DNA of 34,430 nucleotides, from the NCBI GenBank assembly GCA_046497505.1, contig JAWOFN010000082.1, positions 1 through 34,430 on the forward strand, read 5' to 3'. The translations under genes were made by a program, and so were the position numbers. Source of the DNA: JAWOFN01 sp046497505 [NCBI: bacterium]. GTDB taxonomy: Bacteria; Blakebacterota; Blakebacteria; Blakebacterales. Positions within the stretch are counted from its first letter, which is position 1; each line of letters starts with the position of its first letter. This document shows, in pieces, positions 15,465 to 26,495 of the stretch. The notes beneath the pieces were generated by a model that made no database searches, was not told the DNA's origin, and was given only the letters and a program-made list of their open reading frames with translations.

Positions 15465-16792
15465 CGTCCTTCGTCCCGGCGCCGGATCAGACGCCGGGCT
15501 TCCGCAAGGGCCTCTTCCCGGCTGGTGAAGGCGCCGTCCAGCTGGGCGTGGAAGAGACGTTCCAGGAGCTCACCCATGGCGGGGCCGGGTTCCATGCCCA
15601 GTCCCTTGAGGTCCTCACCGCTGACCAGGGGCTCGGTGGGTTCCAGCCGGCACAGGTAGCGCTCGAGCCGATCGGGTGCATAGGGGTTCGCGGCCGAGAC
15701 GGTCTTCAGGTAGAGGACCGCCTCGGGGGAGAAGTCGCGGAGGATCTCGAAGAGGGCGGAATCCGTCCCGTGATAGGTGCGCTGGAGGAAGTGGAGGGCC
15801 GTGTCGCGCCGGTCGGCCAGGGCCGCGGCGGCCCGGCGGGCCGCCTGTCCCATGTGGAAGGACTCCGAGGCCTCATGGGCCCGGTCCATGCCCGCCCGCT
15901 CGAAGAGCAGGAGCCAGCGGACGACCCATCCCTCAACCTCCCCGAGGTCCGAGCGGCAGGGCAGCTGCTCATACCATGCCTCCGCCTCGGCCTCCTCCTC
16001 CATGAGGGCCTCCACTTCGCCGGGGAGGGGAGTCCCCTCCCCCATGAGGGCGGACCAGATCGCCGTGGATTCGAGCCTCCGTATCGGGGCCGCAGGTCCC
16101 GGTTCCTCGAGCAGCAGGACGATCTCGTCGCGGATCCTCTGTCGGCTGACCGTCTCCAGCATCCCCTCGGCCACCGCCTCCTCCAGCAGGACCAGGGTGC
16201 GTTCCTCGATGGTGAAGCCGTAGCGGGTCTCGAAACGGACGGCCCGGAGGGCCCGGGTGGGATCGTCCCGGAAGGAGTCCTCGTGGAGGACCCGGACGAC
16301 CCCCTCTTCCAAATCGTGCCGCCCGCCGTGGGGATCGGTGAAGGCGCCGAAACGGTCCGGACCCAGACGGACCGCCATGGCGTTGATACCGAAGTCGCGG
16401 CGTAGGAGGTCCTCCTCCAGCGTCCCCGGGACCACTTCGGGCAGCTCGCCCGGCTCGGGATAACGCTCGGTCCGGGCCGTGGCGACATCCACCTTCCGGC
16501 CTCCGGACAGGACCACGAGGGCCGTCCCGAACCGGCGGTATCCGATGGCCTTACCCCCCTCGGACCGGGCAAGGCCGTCGGCGAAGGCCACCCCGTCCCC
16601 CTCGACCATCACATCCACGTCCATGACCGGCCGGTCCAGGAGGAGGTCCCGGACAGGTCCCCCCACCAGCCAGGCAGGTACTCCCCGCTCCGCCGCGACC
16701 CGTTCCACCGAGCGGAGGGTCATCATGTCCCGGTCGCGCATGTGGGCCTCGAGGGCCGCGGTCAGGTCGTCGCCCGGTTCGGGCAGGTCCAT
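15461..16792 (-). CDS. cca: CCA-adding tRNA nucleotidyltransferase / poly(A) polymerase family protein
   Basis: Class II nucleotidyltransferase of 443 residues that adds or repairs the 3' CCA of tRNAs (or, less likely, polyadenylates RNA). The signature LVGGPVRDLLL with catalytic Asp58 and Asp60 (MDVDVMV) is present, then LLRRDFGINAMA (129-140) and DDPTRALRAVRFETRYGF (176-193), the usual motifs for nucleotide selection. The C-terminal half is helical, with an acidic segment near 250. The open frame continues far upstream into xerD; the ATG at 16792 has GAGG five bases upstream. A GTG at 16807 would overlap the xerD stop by four bases and is a real alternative, adding five residues. CCA enzyme and poly(A) polymerase cannot be separated with confidence from these motifs. 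Confidence 0.92.
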   Translation of the reverse strand: MDLPEPGDDLTAALEAHMRDRDMMTLRSVERVAAERGVPAWLVGGPVRDLLLDRPVMDVDVMVEGDGVAFADGLARSEGGKAIGYRRFGTALVVLSGGRKVDVATARTERYPEPGELPEVVPGTLEEDLLRRDFGINAMAVRLGPDRFGAFTDPHGGRHDLEEGVVRVLHEDSFRDDPTRALRAVRFETRYGFTIEERTLVLLEEAVAEGMLETVSRQRIRDEIVLLLEEPGPAAPIRRLESTAIWSALMGEGTPLPGEVEALMEEEAEAEAWYEQLPCRSDLGEVEGWVVRWLLLFERAGMDRAHEASESFHMGQAARRAAAALADRRDTALHFLQRTYHGTDSALFEILRDFSPEAVLYLKTVSAANPYAPDRLERYLCRLEPTEPLVSGEDLKGLGMEPGPAMGELLERLFHAQLDGAFTSREEALAEARRLIRRRDEGR

Positions 16793-16803
16793 GGGGTCCT
16801 CAC

Positions 16804-17717
<914 letters not shown>

Positions 17718-17721
<4 letters not shown>

Positions 17722-19556
17722 GGTGCCTGCTCCCCCCCCATGGTCTCCATGATGCGGCGGGCGGTGACCGCCCCGATCCCCTCTACCCGGGCTATGGCTT
17801 CCTCCCCCGACTGGAGCATGCGCTTCACGCTCCCGAAATGGCGCAGGAGTTCCCGGGCACGCTTCTCTCCCACGCCGGGGACCTCGGTGAGGAGCGTCGC
17901 CCTCACCCGCCCGCCCCGCTGCTGACGGTGATAGCCCACGGCGAACCGGTGCACCTCGTCCCGTACCCGCTGCAGCAGGCGTATCGCGGGGGCACTGCGG
18001 CCGAGGGACTGGGGACCCTCCACGTCGGGGAGGTGGATCTCCTCCAGGCGTTTGGCCAAACCGAGTACCGGCATACGGTGCCGGTCGATATCCAGGGAAT
18101 CGAGGATCCGTACCGCGGCCGCCAGCTGGGTCGCCCCTCCGTCGATGAGGAGCAGGTCGGGGAGGCCCTCGAGGCCCTCCTCCTCCTTGAGGCGGCGGTA
18201 TCTCCGTTCGACGGCTTCGGCGATGCCCGCGGGATCGTCACCCCCCCGGGCGGCACTCAGCTTGAACTTCCGGTAGCGTCCCTTCTCCGGCTGTCCCTTG
18301 CGGAAGGCCACCATGGCCGCCACCGGGTCGGAGCCCTGCACGTGGCTGACGTCGAAGGCCTCGATGAGCTGGGGGGTCCGCGGCAGGTCGAGTTCCTCCT
18401 GGAGGGCCGTGATGGCCTTGGGCACGAAGTCGGATCTCTGGGCCTCCTTCACCAGGGCGTCCTTCAGCCGGAACCGGGCATCGGTCTCCGCCATCTCGAG
18501 CACCTCGGCCGGTGCGCCCCGGAGGGCCCGTACCACCCGGACCCTGCCCCCCCTCCGTTCGGAGAGGGCATCGGCCAGCACCTCCCGCTCCTCCAGGGGG
18601 CCGGGGAGGTAGACCGAGGGCGGGATGTGGCTGGCCCGGAGGAAGTGACGCATGACGAGTCCCCTGAGCACCTCCTGGTCCGGCTGTTCCAGGGGGGTGG
18701 TGAGGGTGTAGGTGTCCCGACCCACCAGCCGCCCTTCCCGCACCCGGTAGATGACACCCACCCCCTTCTCGTCCCGCCGGTGGAACGCGACCAGGTCGAA
18801 ATCGTCTCGTCGCTCCGAGACCACCCGCTGACGTTCGGTAGCCCGCTGGATAGCCGTGATCCGGTCGCGGAGGGAGGCGGCGTGCTCGTAGTTGCGGACC
18901 AGGGCCGCCTCCTCCATCTCCTCCTCCATCTGTTCCACCAGCTCGGAGGTGTGCCCCTCGAGGAAGAGGACCACCTCCTCCACCATCCCCCGATAGTGTT
19001 CCCTGCTCACCCGCCGGGTGCAGGGGGCCTCGCAGCGGCCGATATGGAATTCGAGGCACTCCCGCATCTCGGGATCGGTGAAGGGGATCTCGTAGTCGCA
19101 GGTGCGGAGGGGGAAGATGGAGAGGAGACTCTTGAGCATCTCCTCCATGGCCTGGACGCTGGTATAAGGGCCGAAGTAGCGTGCACCGTCCTCCTCCAGC
19201 CGACGCGTCTTGAACACCCGGGGGAAGTCCTCGTCGGTGAGCTTCAGGTAGGGGTACCTCTTATCGTCCTTCAGGTCGATGTTGTACTTTGGACGATGCT
19301 CCTTGATGAGGTTCTGTTCCAGGACCAGGGCCTCCACCTCCGATTCCACGGGGATGAAGTCCACCGCCGAGGTGCGGCGGGCCAGGATACCCGTCTTCGG
19401 ATGGGGTCCGGACCCGGTGAGATGGTTCCTTACCCTGCTCCGGAGGTCCACCGCCTTCCCCACGTAGAGGACGCTGTCCTTCGAGTCCTTCAGGAAATAG
19501 ACCCCCATTCGCCTGGGGATCGCCTGGATCATGGCCCCCCTGTCGTCTTCGATCAC
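17718..19556 (-). CDS. uvrC: Excinuclease ABC subunit C
   Basis: Nuclease of nucleotide excision repair that makes both incisions around a lesion after UvrA/UvrB loading. The 612 residues show the GIY-YIG 3'-incision domain (GVYFL at 18-22, YVGKA at 31-35), four cysteines (Cys153, Cys167, Cys175, Cys179) spaced as in the reported iron-sulphur site of UvrC, the UVR UvrB-binding motif (about 205-238), the RNase H-like 5'-incision domain (Asp402 in FDVSHVQGSD, LLIDGGATQL at 469-478, His536 in DEVHRFAV) and a C-terminal double helix-hairpin-helix (about 555-605). The GTG at 19556 has GGGGAGG four bases upstream; an ATG at 19532 is an alternative. It lies ten bases after hutH and overlaps xerD. 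Confidence 0.97.
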
Positions 19557-19566
19557 GGCCCCTCCC

Positions 19567-21108
<1,542 letters not shown>

Positions 21109-21122
21109 GGGCAGATCCTCCC

Positions 21123-21785
21123 TCAGCGTGCGGGGTAGGGGTCCGTCTCTCCCCCCCCGGTGCTGCGGGAGAGGAGATGCCGGACGAGTCGAATGAAGGA
21201 GCGGGCGTAGACCAGACCGCTGGCCGCGACCAGTGCGGACCCGAAGTACACGAACCAGATCCCGATATCCTGGAGCCGCACCACGTAGAGCAGGAGGGTG
21301 AGCATGAGGACGGCGGTGGTCGTCTTCCCCAACAGGTTGCTGGACATCACGATGTCCCGGTTGAGGAAGAGGAGGTAGGAGATGCTGAGGATCACCACGT
21401 CCCGGGCCAGGAAGAGGGCCACGAACCAGGCGGGCATCCCGCGGAGGAGGACCAGAACCACTCCCAGGGCACCCACGAAGAGCTTGTCGGCCACCGGGTC
21501 GATGATCTTCCCCAGCTGGCTCACCTCGTCCCGGTGCCGGGCGACGATCCCGTCGAGGAAATCGGTGAGGGCCCCCAGGAAGAGGAAGCCCACGGCCAGA
21601 CCGTCGTAGAGGGGCCGGTTCATCAGCAGGCAGAAGAGCACGGGGGGCAGGAAGAGGAGGCGGACCAGGCTGAGGGCGTTGGCCAGGGTGAGGACCCGGT
21701 GCTCTTCGAGGATCTCCTGGCGGCGCTGCTTCCGCCGCTCGCCTTCCCGCCACATCTGACGGGTCTGGTCCACCGCGTCCTTCAC
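21123..21785 (-). CDS. pgsA: CDP-alcohol phosphatidyltransferase (PgsA-like)
   Basis: Membrane enzyme that transfers a phosphatidyl group from CDP-diacylglycerol to an alcohol, most likely glycerol 3-phosphate for phosphatidylglycerol synthesis. The full family signature is present: Asp75-x2-Asp78-Gly79-x2-Ala82-Arg83-x8-Gly92-x3-Asp96-x3-Asp100 (TDFLDGIVAR through KIIDPVADK). The 220 residues exceed the usual 180-200 because of a charged N-terminal extension of about 30 residues (MWREGERRKQRRQEILEEHR). Several membrane helices follow. The acceptor cannot be fixed by sequence; phosphatidylserine or cardiolipin-type enzymes are alternatives. The start overlaps the recN stop by four bases. Confidence 0.88.
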   Translation of the reverse strand: MKDAVDQTRQMWREGERRKQRRQEILEEHRVLTLANALSLVRLLFLPPVLFCLLMNRPLYDGLAVGFLFLGALTDFLDGIVARHRDEVSQLGKIIDPVADKLFVGALGVVLVLLRGMPAWFVALFLARDVVILSISYLLFLNRDIVMSSNLLGKTTTAVLMLTLLLYVVRLQDIGIWFVYFGSALVAASGLVYARSFIRLVRHLLSRSTGGGETDPYPAR

Positions 21786-23503
21786 GATCCCTCACCCTCC
21801 TGGTCGGAGACCCCCAGCAGCTCACGGGCATGACCGTGCACGGACTCCCCGGCCTCCTCTCCCCCCATGAGGACGGCCAGGGCCTCGGTTCGCTCCTCCC
21901 CGGTGACCGGGCGTATCCGTGTCCGGGCCTCCCCCTCTTCGAGGTCTTTCTCCACGACCAGGTGTCTGCCTCCCCGTCGGGCGATTTGGGGCAGGTGCGT
22001 GATGACCAGTACCTGACGTTCCTCGGCCAGGGCCTCCAGCTTCGCGCCGACCCGGTCGGCGGTCCGGCCTCCGATACCGGCGTCGATCTCGTCGAACACG
22101 AGGGTGGGGATCTCCGAGGCCTTCCCGAAGGCTCCCTTCAGGCTCAGCATGATCCGGCTGATCTCGCCTCCCGAAGCCACCTTCTGGAGCGAGAGCATCG
22201 GGGCACCGGGGTTCGTCCGGATGCGGAACTCCACCCGGTCGGCGCCGGTGGGCCCCGCCCGGCAGGGTGTGCCGTCGAGGAGCAGCCATCCCTCCGGGGC
22301 CTCGCGGGCCTCCACCGCCACCCGGAAGAGGGCGTCCTCCATGTTCAGGTCCTTCAGTTCCTCCATCACCCGTTCCTCCAGCGCCTCGACCGCCTCCAGC
22401 CGGGCGTCATGGAGGGAGGCGGCCCGCTCGGAGGCCGCTGAGCGCAGGCCTTCGACCTCTGCCTGCAGCTCCGAGAGGTCCTCGTCCGCGCGCCGGTGTT
22501 CGGAGAGGGCTTGCTGCAGCTCCCGCCGGCGTTCGAGCATGGCCTCCATGGTCCCGCCGTACTTCTTGGCCAGTCCGACCAGTTCCCCGTGCCGGTCCCG
22601 CAGTCTCACCAGGTGTTCCTGGTCCAGGTCGAAGGAGTCGGCATACCGCTGGGCACCGTGGACGATCTCCTCCAGGGCCACCATGGCATCGGAGGCCAGG
22701 GTCCGGAGGTTCGCCAGGCGCTGGTCGATTTCGGCCAGCTCCTCCAGCAGCGAGACGACCCGGTCGAGCCGGTCCATGAGGGGCGCATGCCCCTCGGCCA
22801 GGGCTTCCTGGACCTGGCCGGTCCCCTCCATGAGGCGCTCCGCACCCTCCAGGACCCGGAGTTCCGATTCCAGTTCCTCGAGCTCCCCCTCGCCGGGGTC
22901 GAGGGCCTCGATCTCGCCCAGCTGGTATTCGTACCGTTCGATCTTCTCCGACCGCTCCTGGATACGCTCCCTCAGCTCGCCGAGCCGTTCTCCCGCTGCC
23001 CTCCCTTCCTCCAGCACCCGCCGGTAGGCCTCGCGGTCCTCCTTCAGGCCTGCCCAGGCATCCAGCAGCAGCAGGTGCTGGCCGGGACGCAGGAGGCTCT
23101 GGTGCTCGTGCTGGCCGTGGAGGTCGACCAGGGTCTCTCCCACCTGCTTCAAGGATCCCACCGTGACCGATACGTCGTTCAGGTAGGCCCTGCTCCTGCC
23201 CTCCGCACTCACCTCGCGGCGGACCAGGAGGGACTCGTCGCTGATGGGTACGCCGATTCCGTCCAGCACATGCCGGGCGGGATGGCCCGGGGGGATGGCG
23301 AAGGTCCCCTCGACCAGGGAGCGATCTGCTCCCTGGCGGACCTGCTCGGTGGAGGCCCGGTCTCCGAGGAGGAGCTGGAGTGCCCCGAGAAGGATGGACT
23401 TCCCCGTCCCCGTCTCCCCGGTCAGGACGGTGAGACCGTCCGCCAGGTCGACGTCCACCCGTTCGATGATGGCGAAATCGCGTACACGGAGCCTCGATAG
23501 CAT
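21782..23503 (-). CDS. recN: DNA repair protein RecN
   Basis: SMC-like ATPase that holds broken DNA ends and sister chromatids together during double-strand-break repair. The 573 residues contain Walker A GETGTGKS at 29-36 right after MLSRLRVRDFAIIERV, a long coiled coil (about 150-360, rich in Glu, Leu and Arg), the ABC signature ASGGEISRIMLSLKG and Walker B TLVFDEIDAGIGG. The frame is open for 18 more codons, but the ATG at 23503 gives the conserved N-terminus MLSRLRVRDF. No Shine-Dalgarno sequence precedes it; instead an extended -10 box lies eight bases upstream. It follows comM by 50 bases, and pgsA overlaps its end. Housekeeping function is certain; a leaderless transcript is an inference. 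Confidence 0.97.
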   Translation of the reverse strand: MLSRLRVRDFAIIERVDVDLADGLTVLTGETGTGKSILLGALQLLLGDRASTEQVRQGADRSLVEGTFAIPPGHPARHVLDGIGVPISDESLLVRREVSAEGRSRAYLNDVSVTVGSLKQVGETLVDLHGQHEHQSLLRPGQHLLLLDAWAGLKEDREAYRRVLEEGRAAGERLGELRERIQERSEKIERYEYQLGEIEALDPGEGELEELESELRVLEGAERLMEGTGQVQEALAEGHAPLMDRLDRVVSLLEELAEIDQRLANLRTLASDAMVALEEIVHGAQRYADSFDLDQEHLVRLRDRHGELVGLAKKYGGTMEAMLERRRELQQALSEHRRADEDLSELQAEVEGLRSAASERAASLHDARLEAVEALEERVMEELKDLNMEDALFRVAVEAREAPEGWLLLDGTPCRAGPTGADRVEFRIRTNPGAPMLSLQKVASGGEISRIMLSLKGAFGKASEIPTLVFDEIDAGIGGRTADRVGAKLEALAEERQVLVITHLPQIARRGGRHLVVEKDLEEGEARTRIRPVTGEERTEALAVLMGGEEAGESVHGHARELLGVSDQEGEGS

Positions 23504-23511
23504 AGGTTGAC

Positions 23512-23540
23512 AATATAGCAGGGCCTCCGTCGTGCCGGTA
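23512..23540 (-). promoter_or_regulatory. Extended -10 promoter, probably leaderless, of recN
   Basis: On the minus strand, TGCTATATT (23520-23512) is an extended -10 element (TG, one base, then TATATT with five of six consensus matches). A weak -35 (TACCGG, 23540-23535) lies 17 bases further up. The recN ATG is eight bases after the -10, so the mRNA would begin within two or three bases of the start codon. This A/T-rich patch stands out in the GC-rich gap between comM and recN. An SOS operator could overlap it, but I cannot identify one. Confidence 0.5.
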
Positions 23541-23553
23541 GCGGCTTGCGTCC

Positions 23554-25110
23554 TCACGACGCCGCATCCGCCCTGGACTCACCCCGGCGTTCCCCGACCC
23601 GGTAGTGGAGGGCCTCGGCCACATGCCCGGGGACGATCCTGTCCGCCCCCTCCAGGTCCGCGATGGTCCAGGCCACCTTGATGAGACGATGGTACGCCCG
23701 GGCGGTCAGGGCATAACCTCGAGCGGCCCGAGCCAGCATCGAACGGGCACCCGGCTCAGGGGGTGGGAGGCGCCTCAGGTCCCCGGCGTTCAGTTCCGCG
23801 TTCGTGCCCGGGGGACCGGTCCGTCCCGCCGGATCGAGACCGCACAGGCGCCCGGTGCTCCGGACCCGGGCGTCATGCACGCGCCCCGCCACCGCTTCCG
23901 TGGGCTCCCCGTACCCCCGCTCCAGGGCCTCCACCTCCACCGGCGGGACCTCGACGTGGAGGTCGATACGGTCCAGGAGGGGGCCCGAGACCCGGGCACG
24001 GTACCGCTGGAGCTGCCAGGGGGAGCAGGTACAGGGGCGCTCCGGGTGACCGTGGAAGCCGCAGGGACAGGGGTTCATGGCGGCGGCCAGCAGGAAACGG
24101 CTGGGAAACGTGAAGGTCTGGAGCGCCCTGACCAGGACGATCCTTCCCTCCTCCACCGGCTGTCGGAGGGTCTCCAGGACGCGAGGACGGAACTCCGGCA
24201 GCTCATCCAGGAAGAGCACCCCGTTGTGAGCCAGGCTCACCTCCCCGGGCACAGGCACGGCCCCTCCTCCGGCCAGGGCAGCCGGTGTGATGGTGTGGTG
24301 GGGGGATCGAAAAGGGGGGCGCAGGACCAGGGGGGCATCCGGGTCGAGCCTCCCGGCCACGCTCCAGACCTTCGTCGTCTCCAGGCTCTGCTCCCTGGTG
24401 AGGGGGGGCAGGATCCCCGGCATACGCCGCGCGAGCATGCTCTTCCCTGCCCCCGGGGGCCCGATCATGAGGAGGTTGTGTGCCCCGGCCGCCGCGATCT
24501 CCAGGGCCCGTCGGGCGCTCTCCTGCCCGGCCACGTCGCTGAGGTCCTCCACGACCCCCTCCCTCTTCTCGTCGGGCCTGTCGGCCGGGGGGAGGTCTCC
24601 GGTCCCGTTCAGGAACTCGGCACATCGGCGGAGGGTGGAGGCGGTGCGAACCTCGAGCCCCTCGACCAGGGCCGCCTCCGGGCCGTTATCCTCGGGGACC
24701 ACGAGTCCCTCGAATCCGGCCTGCCGGCAGGCCACCGCCATCGGGAAGGTCCCCTTCACGGCCCGGAGGTCCCCCTCGAGGCTGAGTTCGCCGGAGAGGG
24801 CCCACCCGCGGAACCGCGACTGATTGATATGGCCCAGGGCACCCAGGATCGCGACCGCGAGGGGCAGGTCGAACCCGCTGCCCTCCTTTCGGACATCGGC
24901 GGGTGCCAGGTTGGCTGTGAGCTTGCGGGCGGGGAGGACATAGCCGGAGTTGCGGATGGCCGAGGAGACCCGGACCCGGCTCTCCTTCACCGCCCCCTCC
25001 GCCAGACCCACCAGCAGGAAGGCCGGCAGGCCCTGGCTGACATCCACCTCCACCCGGACGACGAAGCCCTCGATGCCCAGGGTCGCGGCTGTATGTGTGA
25101 CGGCCAGCAT
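23554..25110 (-). CDS. comM: YifB/ComM-type AAA+ ATPase (Mg-chelatase-like)
   Basis: Ring ATPase of the YifB family; ComM promotes branch migration during natural transformation, while many members are uncharacterised. The 518 residues have the typical N-terminal ChlI-like domain (QGLPAFLLVGLAEGAVKESRVRV at 26-48, LTANLAPADVRKEGSGFDLPLA at 64-85), the ATPase domain with Walker A GPPGAGKS (217-224) and Walker B VLFLDELPEF, a cysteine-rich insertion MNPCPCG...CTC that could bind zinc, and the C-terminal lid with LDRIDLHVEVP. The ATG at 25110 has GGGAG six bases upstream. It is divergent from the glycosyltransferase gene. With pilus motor genes on the same strand, a role in DNA uptake is plausible but not shown. 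Confidence 0.94.
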   Translation of the reverse strand: MLAVTHTAATLGIEGFVVRVEVDVSQGLPAFLLVGLAEGAVKESRVRVSSAIRNSGYVLPARKLTANLAPADVRKEGSGFDLPLAVAILGALGHINQSRFRGWALSGELSLEGDLRAVKGTFPMAVACRQAGFEGLVVPEDNGPEAALVEGLEVRTASTLRRCAEFLNGTGDLPPADRPDEKREGVVEDLSDVAGQESARRALEIAAAGAHNLLMIGPPGAGKSMLARRMPGILPPLTREQSLETTKVWSVAGRLDPDAPLVLRPPFRSPHHTITPAALAGGGAVPVPGEVSLAHNGVLFLDELPEFRPRVLETLRQPVEEGRIVLVRALQTFTFPSRFLLAAAMNPCPCGFHGHPERPCTCSPWQLQRYRARVSGPLLDRIDLHVEVPPVEVEALERGYGEPTEAVAGRVHDARVRSTGRLCGLDPAGRTGPPGTNAELNAGDLRRLPPPEPGARSMLARAARGYALTARAYHRLIKVAWTIADLEGADRIVPGHVAEALHYRVGERRGESRADAAS

Positions 25111-25144
25111 GCATACTCCCTTCTCTCGGCCGGAGGGACGGCCT

Positions 25145-25174
25145 TTGCCAGGGGGCGGGAGGGGGCTCTATCTT
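25145..25174 (+). promoter_or_regulatory. Candidate near-leaderless promoter of the GT2 gene
   Basis: TTGCCA (25145-25150, five of six matches to the -35 consensus), an 18-base G-rich spacer and TATCTT (25169-25174, four of six). The ATG at 25184 lies nine bases after the -10, so the predicted leader is only two or three bases. There is no good Shine-Dalgarno sequence at this start, only GGCGGG. The element sits in the 73-base divergent gap with comM. Confidence 0.45.
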
Positions 25175-25183
25175 GGCGGGACC

Positions 25184-26341
25184 ATGTTCCAGGTCCCTCC
25201 GCTTCCGAACATCCTGGGTCTCTTCACCCTGGCCCTCGCCCTGGTCTACGGCGCCCGTATCTGGCGTCTCCTGGCCGGGCTCACCCTGCTCCGCGTCCGG
25301 GGGGAGGAGCCCCGTTCCCCCGAGGGGGGCCTTCCCTCGGTGAGCGTCGTGGTGGCGGCCCGGGACGAGGCGTCCCGGATCCCCGCCCTCATGGACGCCC
25401 TCCTGGGACAGGACTATCCCGAAGACCGGTATGAGGTGGTCCTGGTGGACGACCGCTCCGCAGACGGGACGGCTGAAGCGGTCCGGGAGGGGGCCGCCGG
25501 CTCCCGGGTCCCGGTCCGGGTGATCCGTGTCGAGGAGTCTCCCGGAGGTTGGAAGGGTAAGAGCTGGGCACTCCACCGGGGGGTGGAGGAAGCGCGGGGG
25601 GAGGTGGTCCTCACCACCGATGCGGACTGCCTCCCTCCTCCCGGGTGGATCACCCGGATGGCGGGCCGCTTTGCCGGGGAACCGGACCTGGAGATGCTGG
25701 CCGGGCCTGTGGACTACCTGGACGCCGGATCGTGGTCGTGGCCCAGGAGCCTGCTCCGCACCGAGTTCGTGACCCTCTCGATCGTGGCGGCGGGGGCTAT
25801 CGGGGAGGGGAAGCCGCTGGTCGCCTCCGGCCAGAACCTGGCCTATCGGAAGAGGCTCTACGGAGAGATCGGGGGAGCGGAGACCGCCGCCGGCATCGAG
25901 TCGGGGGACGACGTCTTCCTCCTCTTCCAGGCCCACCGGGCGGACGCGGGCATCGGCTACCTGCTCCACCCGGAAGCGTCGGTCCGCACCGAACCGCCCG
26001 AGGGCCCCGGAGCGTTCTATCGGCAGCGTGCCCGATGGGCCGGCAAGGGCGTCCGCTATCCCGCGGGCCCCCTCCTCTTCTCCCTCGTCGTGTGGCTCAT
26101 CAACGGTTCTCTCTTCCTCGGGCTCCCCTGGGCCCTGGCAGCGGGGATGGCCGCCTACCTCCCCTGGTGGGGTACGGCCCTCCTCATCAAGGGGGTTGCG
26201 GACCTTGCGCTGGTGGGGCGCACACGTATCCTGGGGGTGGACGCTCCCGAGCGGGACTACCTCACCGGATGGGTCCTCCACGTCCCGTACGTCTTCCTCA
26301 TCCCCATCGCGGGACAGCTCGGACTCTATCGCTGGAAATAG
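25184..26341 (+). CDS. Membrane-bound family 2 glycosyltransferase
   Basis: A 385-residue processive-type GT2 enzyme. One N-terminal helix (about 10-32) anchors a cytosolic GT-A domain: SVSVVVAARDEASRI (53-67), VLVDDRSADGT (86-96, nucleotide-binding Asp89/Asp90), TTDADC (144-149, DXD metal site), SGDDVFLL (probable catalytic Asp) and QRARW (QxxRW acceptor-site motif). About three to four hydrophobic segments follow in the last 95 residues. The plan resembles GT2 enzymes of polysaccharide, hopanoid or carotenoid glycosylation; donor and acceptor cannot be predicted. The ATG at 25184 is the first Met of the conserved region; the frame is open upstream to 24950 only through comM antisense. It is transcribed alone, divergent from comM and convergent with purF. 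Confidence 0.9.
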   Translation: MFQVPPLPNILGLFTLALALVYGARIWRLLAGLTLLRVRGEEPRSPEGGLPSVSVVVAARDEASRIPALMDALLGQDYPEDRYEVVLVDDRSADGTAEAVREGAAGSRVPVRVIRVEESPGGWKGKSWALHRGVEEARGEVVLTTDADCLPPPGWITRMAGRFAGEPDLEMLAGPVDYLDAGSWSWPRSLLRTEFVTLSIVAAGAIGEGKPLVASGQNLAYRKRLYGEIGGAETAAGIESGDDVFLLFQAHRADAGIGYLLHPEASVRTEPPEGPGAFYRQRARWAGKGVRYPAGPLLFSLVVWLINGSLFLGLPWALAAGMAAYLPWWGTALLIKGVADLALVGRTRILGVDAPERDYLTGWVLHVPYVFLIPIAGQLGLYRWK

Positions 26342-26495
26342 TCGACACACGATCGGGGAGAGATGAGCGTCACCGGCTGCCTCGGCATCTCGGCCGCATG
26401 GGACAGGGAGCGGCGACGGGGTCACCGCGACCGGCTCGAGGCGGTAGGCGGACAGGGTCTGAGTCCCCGGGGGGCGGGGTAGCGGGGGTGCCTGT

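Noticed and set aside
21109-21831. N-terminal extension of hutH through pgsA (a fusion-like 754-residue frame)
   Set aside because: The added part is in another frame of pgsA and has no domain. The GTG at 21108 has a ribosome site and gives a normal hutH length.
26363-26482. 39-residue plus-strand ORF in the gap between the glycosyltransferase and purF
   Set aside because: It has GGGGAG just before an ATG, but the spacing is too short, the product is Arg/Gly-rich like random GC-rich sequence, and there is no supporting context.
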